DNA of 64,000 bases from UBA11606 sp049437325 (GTDB lineage: Bacteria; Actinomycetota; Acidimicrobiia; Acidimicrobiales; Aldehydirespiratoraceae), in the NCBI GenBank assembly GCA_049437325.1, contig JBMTIM010000009.1, positions 4,573 through 68,572 on the forward strand. Reading direction: 5' to 3'. Numbering within the stretch: the first letter of the stretch is position 1; every line of letters begins with the position of its first letter. Both the position numbers and the translations under genes were made by a program. A model generated the notes under the pieces. That model worked only from the letters and a program-made list of their open reading frames with translations. It was not told the origin of the DNA and ran no database searches. Shown here in pieces: positions 23,842 to 32,620 of this stretch.

Positions 23842-24732
23842 ATGACCGAGACGAATCGTGCAACTGGTAGCCCCCTCGTCAAGCGGGGCCTCGCTGAGAT
23901 GCTCAAGGGTGGCGTCATCATGGATGTCGTCAACCCTGAACAGGCCCGCGTCGCTGAAGATGCCGGTGCCGTGGCCGTGATGGCGCTGGAACGCGTGCCC
24001 TCCGACATCCGCAAGGACGGTGGCGTGTCCCGCATGTCCGACCCCGAGATGATCAGTGGCATCCAGGCAACGGTGTCGATCCCGGTGATGGCCAAGGCTC
24101 GCATCGGTCACTTCGCCGAGGCGCAGATCCTGCAGGCACTCGATGTCGATTACATCGACGAGTCCGAGGTGCTCACCCCGGCCGACGAAACCCACCACAT
24201 CGACAAGTGGGCGTTCGACGTCCCGTTCGTGTGTGGGGCAACGAACCTCGGCGAAGCGCTCCGTCGCATCAGCGAGGGTGCATGCATGATCCGCTCGAAG
24301 GGTGAGGCCGGGACCGGCAACGTCGTCGAAGCGGTCCGTCACATTCGTTCGATCGTCGGAGACATCAAGAAGATCGGTCAGGCTGACGAAGCGGAGTTGT
24401 TCGAGTGGGCCAAGCAACTTCGGGCCCCGTTGCCGCTCGTGCAGGAGATTGCCGAGACTGGCGAACTGCCCGTCCCGCTGTTTTGTGCCGGGGGCCTGTC
24501 GACGCCTGCCGACGCATCGCTTGTCATGCAACTCGGTGCGCAGGCGGTGTTCGTCGGTTCGGGCATCTTCAAGTCCGATGAGCCAGCGAAGATGGCGGCG
24601 GCCATCGTCGAGGCTGCAACGCACTATCAGGACCCGGACATTCTCGTGAAAGTCTCGACCGGTCTCGGCGATGCCATGAGAGGCCTCGAGATCGCCACGC
24701 TCGAGACGAAGCTCGCCGAGCGGGGTTGGTGA
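23842..24732 (+). CDS. pdxS: pyridoxal 5'-phosphate synthase, PdxS subunit
   Basis: A 296-residue TIM-barrel synthase that makes pyridoxal 5'-phosphate from ribose 5-phosphate, glyceraldehyde 3-phosphate and ammonia supplied by PdxT. Highly conserved segments are GGVIMDVVNPEQARVAEDAG, ALERVPSDIR, MAKARIGH, YIDESEVLTPAD, IRSKGEAGTGN and FCAGGLSTPADAS; the lysines of the ALERVPSDIRKDGG and RSKGEAGTG regions are present. The length is normal. The stop overlaps the pdxT start. Confidence 0.96.
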   Translation: MTETNRATGSPLVKRGLAEMLKGGVIMDVVNPEQARVAEDAGAVAVMALERVPSDIRKDGGVSRMSDPEMISGIQATVSIPVMAKARIGHFAEAQILQALDVDYIDESEVLTPADETHHIDKWAFDVPFVCGATNLGEALRRISEGACMIRSKGEAGTGNVVEAVRHIRSIVGDIKKIGQADEAELFEWAKQLRAPLPLVQEIAETGELPVPLFCAGGLSTPADASLVMQLGAQAVFVGSGIFKSDEPAKMAAAIVEAATHYQDPDILVKVSTGLGDAMRGLEIATLETKLAERGW

Positions 24733-25319
24733 GTCGCACCGTCGGCGTCCTCGCCCTGCAGGGGGCGTTCGCGGCGCACAGTGCGGTTCTGCGGTCGCTC
24801 GGGATCGACGCGGTCGAGGTGCGGACTGCCGAGCAGCTGGCCTGTGTCGACGCGCTCGTCCTTCCCGGCGGCGAATCGACCACCATGTCGATGCTGCTGG
24901 AGCGGTTCGGATTGCTCGAACCCCTCCGCAGTCGGATTCACGACGATCGACTCCCCGTCCTCGGTACCTGCGCGGGATTGATTCTTCTCGCCGACGAGAT
25001 TCTCGACGGCCGTGCCGATCAGCACTGCCTCAAGGCACTGCCGCTTGCTGCGCGTCGCAACGGGTACGGGCGCCAGCTCGCCAGCTTCGAGACCGACCTC
25101 GACATCGTCGGCCTCGACGCGCCGTTCCACGGCATCTTCATTCGGGCTCCGATCGTGGAACGCATCGGCGATGCGGTGGAGGTTCTCGCCGAGGTCGATG
25201 GTCAACCCGTCCTGTGCCGTCACGAGGGCGTTACGGTGGCGTCATTCCACCCAGAGTTGGCGGGTGATGCCCGGCTGCACAGGCAGTGGTTGAGCGACGC
25301 CGGTCTGATCACGGACTAG
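24729..25319 (+). CDS. pdxT: pyridoxal 5'-phosphate synthase glutaminase, PdxT subunit
   Basis: A 196-residue class I glutaminase giving ammonia to PdxS. The triad is visible: Cys81 in GTCAGLILL, and His174/Glu176 in SFHPEL near the C-terminus. The N-terminal GVLALQGAFAAH and PGGEST oxyanion motif are typical. GTG 24729 makes a GTGA overlap with pdxS and is preferred to the TTG one codon upstream. Confidence 0.95.
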   Translation: MSRTVGVLALQGAFAAHSAVLRSLGIDAVEVRTAEQLACVDALVLPGGESTTMSMLLERFGLLEPLRSRIHDDRLPVLGTCAGLILLADEILDGRADQHCLKALPLAARRNGYGRQLASFETDLDIVGLDAPFHGIFIRAPIVERIGDAVEVLAEVDGQPVLCRHEGVTVASFHPELAGDARLHRQWLSDAGLITD

Positions 25320-25349
25320 CGCCGGATTGAGTCGAGGAGGACGTCCCAC

Positions 25350-26099
25350 ATGAGTGGTCATTCCAAGTGGGCAACCATCAAGCACAAGAAGGGCGCTGCC
25401 GACGTCAAGCGGGGGAAGCTCTTCGCAAAACTGATCAAACAGGTCGAGGTGGCAGCGCGGACCGGTGGTGGCGACCCCGATTCCAACCCCACCTTGCGAA
25501 CGATGTTCCAGAAGGCGCGCGACAACTCGGTACCGCTCGACACGATCGAGCGGGCGGTCAAGCGGGGCACCGGCGAACTGGAGGGGGTCAACTACGAGAC
25601 GATCACCTATGAGGGGTATGCGCCCGGTGGCATCGCACTCCTCATCGAATGTCTCACCGACAACCGCAACCGCACATCGGGTGACGTTCGTTCCACGCTG
25701 TCGAAAAACGGTGGGTCGCTCGCCGAACCCGGTGCTGTGTCGTGGCAGTTCGAACGCAAGGGCGTTGTGCTCGTGCCGACCTCGGTCGACGAGGACGAGG
25801 TGATGCTCGCTGCTCTCGACGCCGGCGCCGAAGACATCATCGACGAAGGCGAGATGTGGCGAGTCACCACCCCGCCATCGGAGCTTCCCGTGGTCAGGGA
25901 GGCGCTCGAGGCAGCGGGTATTGCCGTGGAATCCGCCGATCTGGCGATGCTGCCGACATCGACAGTCGAGGTGACCGATGTCGGGGCGGTCAAGCAACTA
26001 CTGAAGTTGATGGACCTGCTCGATGACCTCGACGACGTCCAAGATGTCCACGGCAACATGGATGTTGCCGACGAACTGATGGACGAAGCCTCAGCCTGA
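25350..26099 (+). CDS. YebC/PmpR family protein
   Basis: A 249-residue member of the YebC family with the invariant start MSGHSKWATIKHKKGAADVKRGKLFAKL, then the DN(S/T)..TIERAVKRGTGE and YEGYAPGG.A...E segments. Members act as DNA-binding regulators (PmpR) or help ribosomes translate difficult sequences; which applies here is unknown. A strong GAGGAGG stands about 9 bases before the ATG. Its place after pdxT and near ruvC is the usual actinobacterial one. Confidence 0.93.
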   Translation: MSGHSKWATIKHKKGAADVKRGKLFAKLIKQVEVAARTGGGDPDSNPTLRTMFQKARDNSVPLDTIERAVKRGTGELEGVNYETITYEGYAPGGIALLIECLTDNRNRTSGDVRSTLSKNGGSLAEPGAVSWQFERKGVVLVPTSVDEDEVMLAALDAGAEDIIDEGEMWRVTTPPSELPVVREALEAAGIAVESADLAMLPTSTVEVTDVGAVKQLLKLMDLLDDLDDVQDVHGNMDVADELMDEASA

Positions 26100-26107
26100 T
26101 CCTGTCT

Positions 26108-26126
26108 CACCGGGGGTCGACCGGTG
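26108..26126. terminator. inverted repeat between convergent genes
   Basis: A perfect 6-bp stem (CACCGG / CCGGTG) with a 7-base loop lies between the convergent yebC and ABC permease genes. It lacks a T run and is at best a weak bidirectional terminator. Confidence 0.35.
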
Positions 26127-26139
26127 ATCGGATCCGGTG

Positions 26140-26964
26140 TCAGACCCCGTCGGCCACGCCGAGGAGGCGCTGACGTTTGACTCCCCGCATACCGCGCCAC
26201 GTCGAGACGATGCCGATGCTCCAGGCGATCGCACCGATCATGACGGTTGTGGTCGTCGTCCCGTAGAGCGCTCCCGACGCCTGGGCATACGAGATTGCGA
26301 TCAACGGCAGGGTGATGAGTCCCGATGCCTGCTGGGCAGCGGCTGTCGACTTCACCTTGCCTGAGAGACGGAGCACGAGCGACAGTCCGATCAGCAAAAA
26401 GCCGGGGAGGACCCACAACATCAGTAGCCACCATTGCTGGGTCGGGAAGAACCAACCACCGACCTCCGGGCCAACGATCAGGTTCACGATCAACGAGTAG
26501 GCCGTGAAGCCGACCATCGTCGTGAAGTAGCCGGGGACGAGCGATGCCATCAGTTTTCCGAGGTAGATCTCACTCGTGCTGGCGGGGGAGTGGGCGAGGA
26601 ATTCGCCGGTGCCCCGCTCTCGTTCACCGACCAGGGATGCGGCGCCGACCGCTGTCGAGATCGTGAGGGGAACGACAACGGCCATCGGCGCAAAGAGGAA
26701 CACCGCAAGGGCATAGGAGGTTCGCCCCTGCGGGGTATCTCCCTGGATCTGCTCCTGTGCTTGGGGTGGAAGAACCTCGAGGGTCTCGGCCACGTTCTGG
26801 ACTGCTGGATTGTCACCAAGACTGGCGATCGACAGCAGCAGCACCAGCGGCACCACCACGAAGAAGATGCTGCCGAGAATGCCCATCGGCATCCAGAAGT
26901 CCTTGGCCAGGACCAACTGCTTGACGTCGGTGCGGGCCACGGTGAACGTTCGGTGCCAGTTCAT
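26140..26964 (-). CDS. ABC-2 type transporter permease
   Basis: A 274-residue membrane protein with about six transmembrane helices and a large early extracytoplasmic loop (about 45-90). The segment LVGERERGTGEFLAHSPAS between helices is the characteristic cytoplasmic motif of NatB-like ABC-2 permeases. It overlaps the end of its ATPase gene by 4 bases (ATGA), so the pair forms one exporter of unknown substrate. Both genes run against the flanking conserved genes. Confidence 0.88.
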   Translation of the reverse strand: MNWHRTFTVARTDVKQLVLAKDFWMPMGILGSIFFVVVPLVLLLSIASLGDNPAVQNVAETLEVLPPQAQEQIQGDTPQGRTSYALAVFLFAPMAVVVPLTISTAVGAASLVGERERGTGEFLAHSPASTSEIYLGKLMASLVPGYFTTMVGFTAYSLIVNLIVGPEVGGWFFPTQQWWLLMLWVLPGFLLIGLSLVLRLSGKVKSTAAAQQASGLITLPLIAISYAQASGALYGTTTTTVMIGAIAWSIGIVSTWRGMRGVKRQRLLGVADGV

Positions 26965-27983
26965 CGGGCCACCTTCTCCCGGTCGGACCCGGTGTGAGCT
27001 GCCGCCGCTTCACCCTCCGAGAGGTCGCGGGTCGATCGGCGGACTGCGAAGTAGAGCTCCTCGAGCGAGGGCTCGTGAGGGATGATCTTGCGGATGCGGC
27101 AGCCGGTTGTGATCAGGGCTGCCACGACATCCGGGGTGACCGCCGGGTGGTCGAGCACCACCCTGGCCTCCGGGTCCCGGCCGCCTTCGCTCAAGGGTTC
27201 GATCCGCCGAACGCCGGGGAGCTCCGCGAGGTCCTCGAATGGCGCAACGGAGGCGGGATCGTGTTCGACGGCGATGAGCACCGAGTCTTCCGGCCAGTAC
27301 TGTCGGACCAGGTCGGCTGGCGCACCTGCGACGAGGTCGGTGCCCGCATCGAGCACCACAATGTGGTCGGCAAGACCTTCTGCCTCGACGAGGTGATGGG
27401 TGCACATCACGACCGTGTGGCCGTCGGCGGTCATTTCTCGGATCAATCCGAGCACGGCTTGGGCCGACTCGGGATCGAGGCCCGAGGTCGGCTCGTCGAA
27501 CAGCAACAGGCGCGGCTCGTGCAGCACCGAGCGGGCCAGCGCAAGTCGTGTCTTCATGCCGGTGGAGTAGCCGCCGACCTGCTCGTCGAGGGCGTGCTCG
27601 ATGCCGAACCGTTCGGCCGAGGCCATTACCCGAGCAGTGATGTTCGCCTTGTCGACGCCGTGGAGTTCGGCGGCATACACGAGGTTGTCCCAACCGCTGA
27701 GCCGGTCGTAGAGCGCCGGTTTGGCCGACACCACACCGCATTCGCGGCGTACGGCTTCACCGTCGATGTCGGGGTCGAACCCCAGGGCGCGAATCGAACC
27801 GTGATCAGGGCTCATCGCTCCGGTGATGCATCGGATCGCCGTCGTCTTGCCGGCGCCGTTCGGGCCGAGGAGGACCGTGATGTTGCCCTGTGGTGCAACC
27901 ACGGTGAGATCGCAGAGCGCTGGTTTGTCGTTGAACGACTTGAAAACGCCGTGCAGGGCAACGGCCGGAGTGTGTTGCGACAT
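26961..27983 (-). CDS. ABC-2 transporter ATP-binding protein
   Basis: A 340-residue ATPase. Walker A is GPNGAGKT, the signature region is GGYSTGMKTRLALAR (reading YSTGM in place of LSGGQ, common in NatA/CcmA-like proteins), Walker B is LLLFDEP and the H-loop is CTHHLVEAE. A C-terminal ~110-residue domain follows the ATPase core. ATG 27983 was taken; an in-frame GTG at 27989 would add two residues. It diverges from ruvC, with the two starts about 60 bases apart. Partner of the permease at 26140. Confidence 0.9.
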   Translation of the reverse strand: MSQHTPAVALHGVFKSFNDKPALCDLTVVAPQGNITVLLGPNGAGKTTAIRCITGAMSPDHGSIRALGFDPDIDGEAVRRECGVVSAKPALYDRLSGWDNLVYAAELHGVDKANITARVMASAERFGIEHALDEQVGGYSTGMKTRLALARSVLHEPRLLLFDEPTSGLDPESAQAVLGLIREMTADGHTVVMCTHHLVEAEGLADHIVVLDAGTDLVAGAPADLVRQYWPEDSVLIAVEHDPASVAPFEDLAELPGVRRIEPLSEGGRDPEARVVLDHPAVTPDVVAALITTGCRIRKIIPHEPSLEELYFAVRRSTRDLSEGEAAAAHTGSDREKVAR

Positions 27984-28030
27984 GGTCACGCTTGTTCATC
28001 GGCTGCCACCACCGATTCTTGATGGTCGGA

Positions 28031-28043
28031 TAGAGTCGTACAT
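28031..28043 (+). promoter_or_regulatory. -10-like hexamer before ruvC
   Basis: TAGAGT at 28031-28036 is followed by 7 bases and GTG 28044. The same hexamer and spacing precede pdxS. No LexA-type SOS box was recognised by eye. Confidence 0.5.
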
Positions 28044-28550
28044 GTGTTCGTTCTTGGGATCGACCCGGGTCTCTCGCGGTGCGGCTACGGCTGCATCGAA
28101 CATGGGCGTTCGCCTCGTGCTGTTGCCGCAGGTGTGATCCGAACGGATCCAGGCGTCGATCTGCCCCAGCGCCTCGCCGAACTCCAATGCGAGGTTCGCT
28201 TGCTGATCGCCGACCTCCGGCCTCAGGTGGTGGCGATCGAGCGTGTCCTGTTCCAGCAGAACGTCAGTACTGCGATGGGGGTCGGGATGGCGTGCGGGAT
28301 CGTCATGGCCGAAGCGGTTGTGGCCGAGTGCGATGTTGCCGAGTATTCGCCCAACGAGATCAAGCAAGCCGTTGCCGGGTACGGCGCGGCCGGCAAGCAC
28401 GAGGTCGGTCAGATGGTCCAGACCCTTCTCGGGTTGCCCAAACGTCTGTCGCCGGCCGATGCCGCCGATGCTGCCGCTGTTGCACTCTGTCATCTGGCTC
28501 ACGTTCCCGGTCGTTCTGCACGGGCCCGAGTGTCGGGAGTGTCCGCATGA
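28044..28550 (+). CDS. ruvC: crossover junction endodeoxyribonuclease RuvC
   Basis: A 168-residue RNase H-fold nuclease that cuts Holliday junctions. Acidic active-site residues are visible as GIDPG (N-terminal Asp), AIERVLF (Glu), and the C-terminal D-A-A-D-A motif (PADAADAAAVALCH). GTG 28044 is two bases after an out-of-frame ATG and lies at the leaderless spacing from the hexamer. It overlaps ruvA by 4 bases (ATGA), and the set ruvC-ruvA-ruvB is in the usual order. Confidence 0.95.
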   Translation: MFVLGIDPGLSRCGYGCIEHGRSPRAVAAGVIRTDPGVDLPQRLAELQCEVRLLIADLRPQVVAIERVLFQQNVSTAMGVGMACGIVMAEAVVAECDVAEYSPNEIKQAVAGYGAAGKHEVGQMVQTLLGLPKRLSPADAADAAAVALCHLAHVPGRSARARVSGVSA

Positions 28551-29155
28551 TCGGTTCGCTCCGAGGGCGACTGCTCGACCGCGGCCCCGACGGGGAACTG
28601 CTGATCGAAGTGGCCGGGGTCGGCTACCGGGTGTCGGTCACTCCATCGACGGCAATGTCGATCGGAGAGGTCGACGCCGACGTCTTCGTCCATATCGTGC
28701 ACGCCGTTCGTGAAGACAGCGAGACGCTGTACGGCTTCGCCACCATCCACGAACGCCGCGTCTTCGAATCGCTCATCTCTGCGCACGGGGTCGGTCCTGC
28801 GCTCGGCCTCGCCATCTTGTCGGTGCACGGTCCCGATGCACTGAGACGAGCGGTCGCCGAGGACGACATCGCCTCGCTGTGCCTCGTGCCCGGTGTCGGG
28901 AAGAAGACTGCGGCTCGTCTCGTGATGGAGTTGAAGTCGAAACTCGATCTCCCCGATATCGACAGCGTCGTGCGTGCGACCGACGGTGGGCCGGCGGTGT
29001 CGGGGACGGGCGCGCGCGCTGATGTCCGCACTGCCCTCGAAGGCCTGGGCTATGCCGCCGACGAGATTCACGCTGTCCTGGTCGACCTGCCGGCCGATGG
29101 TGAGACCAGTGATCTCCTCAAAGACGCATTGCGCCGGCTGGCGTCCGGCGTCTGA
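28547..29155 (+). CDS. ruvA: Holliday junction DNA helicase subunit RuvA
   Basis: A 202-residue junction-binding protein: N-terminal OB fold (MIGSLRGRLLDR ... GVGYRVSV), central helix-hairpin-helix motifs (SAHGVGPALGLAIL and VPGVGKKTAARLVMELK), and a C-terminal domain (about 150-202, ALEGLGYAADEI) that contacts RuvB. A Gly/Ala-rich linker joins the last two domains. It starts in the ruvC stop and is followed by ruvB 26 bases later. Confidence 0.95.
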   Translation: MIGSLRGRLLDRGPDGELLIEVAGVGYRVSVTPSTAMSIGEVDADVFVHIVHAVREDSETLYGFATIHERRVFESLISAHGVGPALGLAILSVHGPDALRRAVAEDDIASLCLVPGVGKKTAARLVMELKSKLDLPDIDSVVRATDGGPAVSGTGARADVRTALEGLGYAADEIHAVLVDLPADGETSDLLKDALRRLASGV

Positions 29156-29181
29156 GCTCGATGGTCTGCTAGGGATTCATC

Positions 29182-30249
29182 GTGGCCCGCGAAGAGCTGC
29201 TCTCTCCTTCCGAAGAACCAGACGACGTGGCCGTGCTGCTCGACGAGCCGGGCCTTCGGCCCCGCACGCTCACCGAATTCGTCGGGCAGCAGGAACTGAA
29301 AGGTCACCTCGGCGTCATGCTCGGAGCCGCTGCTCGCCGGCGCGAGGCAGCCGACCATCTGCTCTTCGCCGGTCCCCCTGGCCTGGGAAAGACGACACTG
29401 GCCAACATCATCGCCGCCGAAATGGGAACCAACCTGCAGATCACCTCCGGACCGGCGCTCGAGCGGGCTGGCGATCTGGCCTCGATCCTGTCCAAACTCG
29501 AGGACGGCGACGTGCTGTTCATCGACGAGATCCACCGCCTCCCTCGTCCCGTGGAGGAGGTGCTGTATCCCGCAATGGAAGATTTCCGAATCGATGTCGT
29601 GCTCGGGAAGGGTCCGGCAGCGCGGTCGATTCCGCTCGATCTGGCGAGGTTCACGCTCGTGGGTGCCACGACTCGGACCGGCTTGATCACCGGGCCGCTC
29701 CGTGACCGGTTCGGGCTGGTCGCCCGCCTCGACTACTACGAGGTCGCTGATCTCCAGTCGATCGCGATGCGGGCCGCCGGGATCCTCGGGGTCGATATCG
29801 ACGAGGGTGGCGCCTTCGAGATCGCCCGACGTTCGAGAGGTACACCTCGGATCGCAAATCGACTCCTCCGACAGGTCCGTGACTATGCCGATGTCGAGCG
29901 GGACGGCCACGTCGACGCTCGGGTCGCGTCGGACGGTCTCGCCTTCTTCGGTGTCGATGAGCTCGGTCTCGACAAGGCGAGCCGAGCAGTCGTCGAGAGT
30001 GTCTGCAAACGGTTCGGCGGCGGCCCCGTCGGCCTCTCGACGCTCGCAATCTCGATCAGTGAACCGACCGAGACGGTGGAGGATGTCTACGAGCCCTATC
30101 TGATCCAGCAGGGCCTGCTGATGCGGACGCCGAGGGGCCGTGTCGCCACTCCGGCCGCGTACGCCCATCTGGGCATGACGCCTCCGCCGACGGTTGCCGA
30201 ACCAGCCGACTCCGACCCACCGCCCGGTCTCTTCGACAGCAGCACGTAA
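29182..30249 (+). CDS. ruvB: Holliday junction branch migration ATPase RuvB
   Basis: A 355-residue AAA+ motor. Walker A is GPPGLGKTT, Walker B is LFIDEIHRL, sensor 1 is VGATTRTG, the arginine finger region is GPLRDRFG, and a winged-helix domain ends the protein (GLSTLAISISEPTETVEDVYEPYLIQQGLL). The GTG start lies 6 bases after TAGGGA (29170-29175), a weaker version of the local -10 pattern. A short Pro/Asp-rich tail follows the winged helix. Confidence 0.95.
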   Translation: MAREELLSPSEEPDDVAVLLDEPGLRPRTLTEFVGQQELKGHLGVMLGAAARRREAADHLLFAGPPGLGKTTLANIIAAEMGTNLQITSGPALERAGDLASILSKLEDGDVLFIDEIHRLPRPVEEVLYPAMEDFRIDVVLGKGPAARSIPLDLARFTLVGATTRTGLITGPLRDRFGLVARLDYYEVADLQSIAMRAAGILGVDIDEGGAFEIARRSRGTPRIANRLLRQVRDYADVERDGHVDARVASDGLAFFGVDELGLDKASRAVVESVCKRFGGGPVGLSTLAISISEPTETVEDVYEPYLIQQGLLMRTPRGRVATPAAYAHLGMTPPPTVAEPADSDPPPGLFDSST

Positions 30250-30326
30250 CCGCTCGCACAGGCCTCTTCGGCGAGAACTGCGGATGCGTCCACCGTGCAA
30301 CCGGCTGTGTTTCGCAAGCGGTCCCG

Positions 30327-30339
30327 TACCCTCTGCTTC
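30327..30339 (+). promoter_or_regulatory. -10-like hexamer deciding the queA start
   Basis: TACCCT at 30327-30332 is followed by 7 bases and GTG 30340. It excludes the longer in-frame reading that begins at 30295. Confidence 0.5.
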
Positions 30340-31350
30340 GTGACCGACCGGCCGGAGAAGCTCGCCGACATCGAGTACCACCTGCCCTCCGAGCGGATTG
30401 CTCAGGAGCCGATCGAGCCCCGAGATGCCGCTCGTCTCCTCGTGGATCGTGGCGACTCGGTCGAGCATCACACCATCGCCGACCTGCCCTCCCTGCTCCG
30501 TGCGGGGGACCTGGTCGTGGTCAACGACACGAAGGTGCTGCCGGCCCGTATTCCCGTCCGCCGCCGGACCGGTGGTGCCGCAGAGATTCTGCTTCTCGAA
30601 GAGCGATCCGATGGTTCGTGGGAGGCGCTTGCCCGTCCGAGCAAAAAGCTTGCTCCCGGGCATGTGGTCTCCGTCGGGGGCCTCGACATCGCGATGGGCG
30701 AGGATCTCGGCGACGGGCGCCGCATCGTTTGGCTCGATCCGGGTGACGTTGATCTTCACACCCGGCTCGCCGAGGTCGGGCTGCCACCGCTCCCGCCCTA
30801 CATCGAGAAGCAGATCGAGGATCCCGGTCGGTACCAGACGATCTTTGCCGACCGCCCCCTTTCGGCAGCGGCACCGACGGCCGGACTCCACTTCACCTCG
30901 CAGGTGATCGAAGGCTTTGTCGTCAACGAGATCGCAGTGGCGACTGTGGAGCTGGCTGTCGGTCTCGACACGTTCCGACCGGTGATGGTCGAACGCCTCG
31001 ATGATCATGTGATGCACACCGAGTGGTACCGGGTCCCCGACGAGACGGTGGCGGCGATCGAACATGCCGAGCGGGTCGTCGCCATCGGGACCACGGTGGT
31101 TCGGGCGCTCGAGTCTTGGAAGCTCACCGGTCGGCAGAGTGGCCGCAGCGATCTCTTCATTCGTCGGCCGTACGACTGGAAGATCGTCGATGTGCTGCTC
31201 ACCAACTTTCACCTGCCACAGTCGACGCTGCTGTGCCTGGTCGACGCCTTTGTCGGCCCGAGATGGCGCGACCTCTACGAGACTGCAGTTGCCGAGGACT
31301 ACCGTTTTTTGAGCTTCGGCGATGCCATGCTCTTGCGACGCTCGACCTGA
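30340..31350 (+). CDS. queA: S-adenosylmethionine:tRNA ribosyltransferase-isomerase
   Basis: A 336-residue QueA, which transfers and rearranges the ribose of AdoMet onto 7-aminomethyl-7-deazaguanine in tRNA to give epoxyqueuosine. Conserved blocks are LPSERIAQEPIEPRDAARLL, LVVNDTKVLPARI, SAAAPTAGLHFT and DVLLTNFHLPQSTLL. The start GTG gives MTDRPEKLADIEYHLP, the usual N-terminus. Its partner in queuosine synthesis, tgt, lies 2 kb downstream, separated by two unrelated genes. Genes for preQ1 synthesis and epoxyqueuosine reduction are not in the window. Confidence 0.94.
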   Translation: MTDRPEKLADIEYHLPSERIAQEPIEPRDAARLLVDRGDSVEHHTIADLPSLLRAGDLVVVNDTKVLPARIPVRRRTGGAAEILLLEERSDGSWEALARPSKKLAPGHVVSVGGLDIAMGEDLGDGRRIVWLDPGDVDLHTRLAEVGLPPLPPYIEKQIEDPGRYQTIFADRPLSAAAPTAGLHFTSQVIEGFVVNEIAVATVELAVGLDTFRPVMVERLDDHVMHTEWYRVPDETVAAIEHAERVVAIGTTVVRALESWKLTGRQSGRSDLFIRRPYDWKIVDVLLTNFHLPQSTLLCLVDAFVGPRWRDLYETAVAEDYRFLSFGDAMLLRRST

Positions 31351-31383
31351 ACGCTCGTGTCGTGTGGTCGGGGCCGTCGACAC

Positions 31384-31419
31384 TACGGTGGCCAGCGCAC
31401 CGGCGTGACCCCGAGGAGG
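31384..31419 (+). promoter_or_regulatory. promoter and ribosome-binding site of the arylsulfotransferase-like gene
   Basis: TACGGT at 31384-31389 is a -10-like hexamer, and GAGGAGG at 31413-31419 is a strong Shine-Dalgarno sequence 4 bases before ATG 31424. The GTG at 31421 is too close to it to be the start. Confidence 0.45.
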
Positions 31420-31423
31420 CGTG

Positions 31424-32569
31424 ATGGGCTGGTCGATCAACCGGGCGACAGGGCTGACCGCCAACCGACCGGACCTGACGACCGAGGGCTACACGCTCGT
31501 CACGCCCAGCGCCGATGATGCTGCGTACCTGATCGACATGAACGGGCGGGTCGTCCACCGCTGGACATTCGAGACCATCAAACCCGGGTACGGGCGCTTG
31601 CTGGACAATGGCAACCTGCTGATGTCGGGTTCCGACGTGCATCTGCCACCGCCGCCGGAGGACGAGCCCACGAAACCGCCACCACCGTTCGAGGTCCACA
31701 TCACCCGTCTTGGCGGGTACAAGACCACCCTCCTTGAGGTCGATTGGCACGGCAAGGTGGTGTGGTCCTACGAAAATCGGGCACAGCACCACGACTTCGT
31801 CCGGCTCCCGAACGGCAACACGATGGTTCCGGAGTGGGTCGAGCTGCCCGAAGAACTCCACAAGAAGGTGCGGGGTGGACATCGGTTGCCGCGAGAACGG
31901 CTGCCGCGCCTGTTGGGTGACGACCTCGTGGAAGTCGACCCCGCCGGGGTCGAGGTGCGCCGTATCCACACGTGGCAACTTCTCGACCCGGTCGACGACC
32001 CGATCCATCCGACGAAACGGCGTTGGGAGTGGACCCACGTCAACGGCATCGACGTGAACGATGCCGGTGACATTGCGTTTTCTGCTCGAACCAACGACCG
32101 GGTGTGCGTCATCGATGGCAGGACGGGTGAACTGACGTGCAAATTCACCGACACCCACGGACAGCATCACGTCACATGGGTCGGCGAGGATCTGATTCAG
32201 GTGTTCGACAACGGCGCTTCGGCATCTCGGGTGTTGGAGATCCGGGTGAGTACTGGTGAGATCGAATGGAAGTACGAGGGTCGACCCGTACACCAGTTCT
32301 TCTCCAACTACATCTCGGGGGCGGACCGACTGTGGTCGGGATCGGTGCTCGTGTGTGAAGGATCGAGTGGCCGAGTCTTCGAGGTGACACGTGATCACGA
32401 GGTGGTGTGGGAGTGGATCAATCCGTTCACGAATCATCGCGACAACGGCGAGCCAGCTGTCGGGATCTACCGAGCGCATCGATACCCGGCCGATCACGTG
32501 GCGTTCGAAGGGCGCGATCTCGATCCCGAGGCCTACGCCAACCTCAACCGCCTCAACGGGTTGCTGTAG
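31424..32569 (+). CDS. arylsulfotransferase (ASST)-like beta-propeller protein
   Basis: A 381-residue protein resembling the bacterial arylsulfate sulfotransferase family, a six-bladed propeller. Matching segments are AQHHDFVRLPNGNTMV, WEWTHVNGIDVNDAGDIAFSAR, HGQHHVTW and YRAHRYP, giving several His of the kind that form the active site. A Pro-rich loop (PPPPEDEPTKPPPPF) is inserted near residue 75. Classical ASSTs are periplasmic, but no signal peptide is visible here, so the location is uncertain and it may instead be a sugar or quinone-related propeller. It sits between queA and tgt with its own promoter, with no functional link that I can see. Confidence 0.75.
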   Translation: MGWSINRATGLTANRPDLTTEGYTLVTPSADDAAYLIDMNGRVVHRWTFETIKPGYGRLLDNGNLLMSGSDVHLPPPPEDEPTKPPPPFEVHITRLGGYKTTLLEVDWHGKVVWSYENRAQHHDFVRLPNGNTMVPEWVELPEELHKKVRGGHRLPRERLPRLLGDDLVEVDPAGVEVRRIHTWQLLDPVDDPIHPTKRRWEWTHVNGIDVNDAGDIAFSARTNDRVCVIDGRTGELTCKFTDTHGQHHVTWVGEDLIQVFDNGASASRVLEIRVSTGEIEWKYEGRPVHQFFSNYISGADRLWSGSVLVCEGSSGRVFEVTRDHEVVWEWINPFTNHRDNGEPAVGIYRAHRYPADHVAFEGRDLDPEAYANLNRLNGLL

Positions 32570-32576
32570 TTCCGCT

Positions 32577-32601
32577 GTCGAGACGACAGGCAGGTCTCGA
32601 C
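32577..32601. terminator. perfect inverted repeat between convergent genes
   Basis: GTCGAGAC and GTCTCGAC form a perfect 8-bp stem with a 9-base loop, eight bases after the propeller gene's stop and before the convergent gene ending at 32621. No T run follows; a bidirectional terminator is the likely role. Confidence 0.45.
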
Positions 32602-32620
32602 GGCCGACTGCACCTGCGGA

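Noticed and set aside
29068..31464. 798-codon minus-strand frame across ruvB and queA
   Set aside because: It mirrors two certain genes; GC-rich codon bias leaves the opposite strand open. No domain is recognisable.
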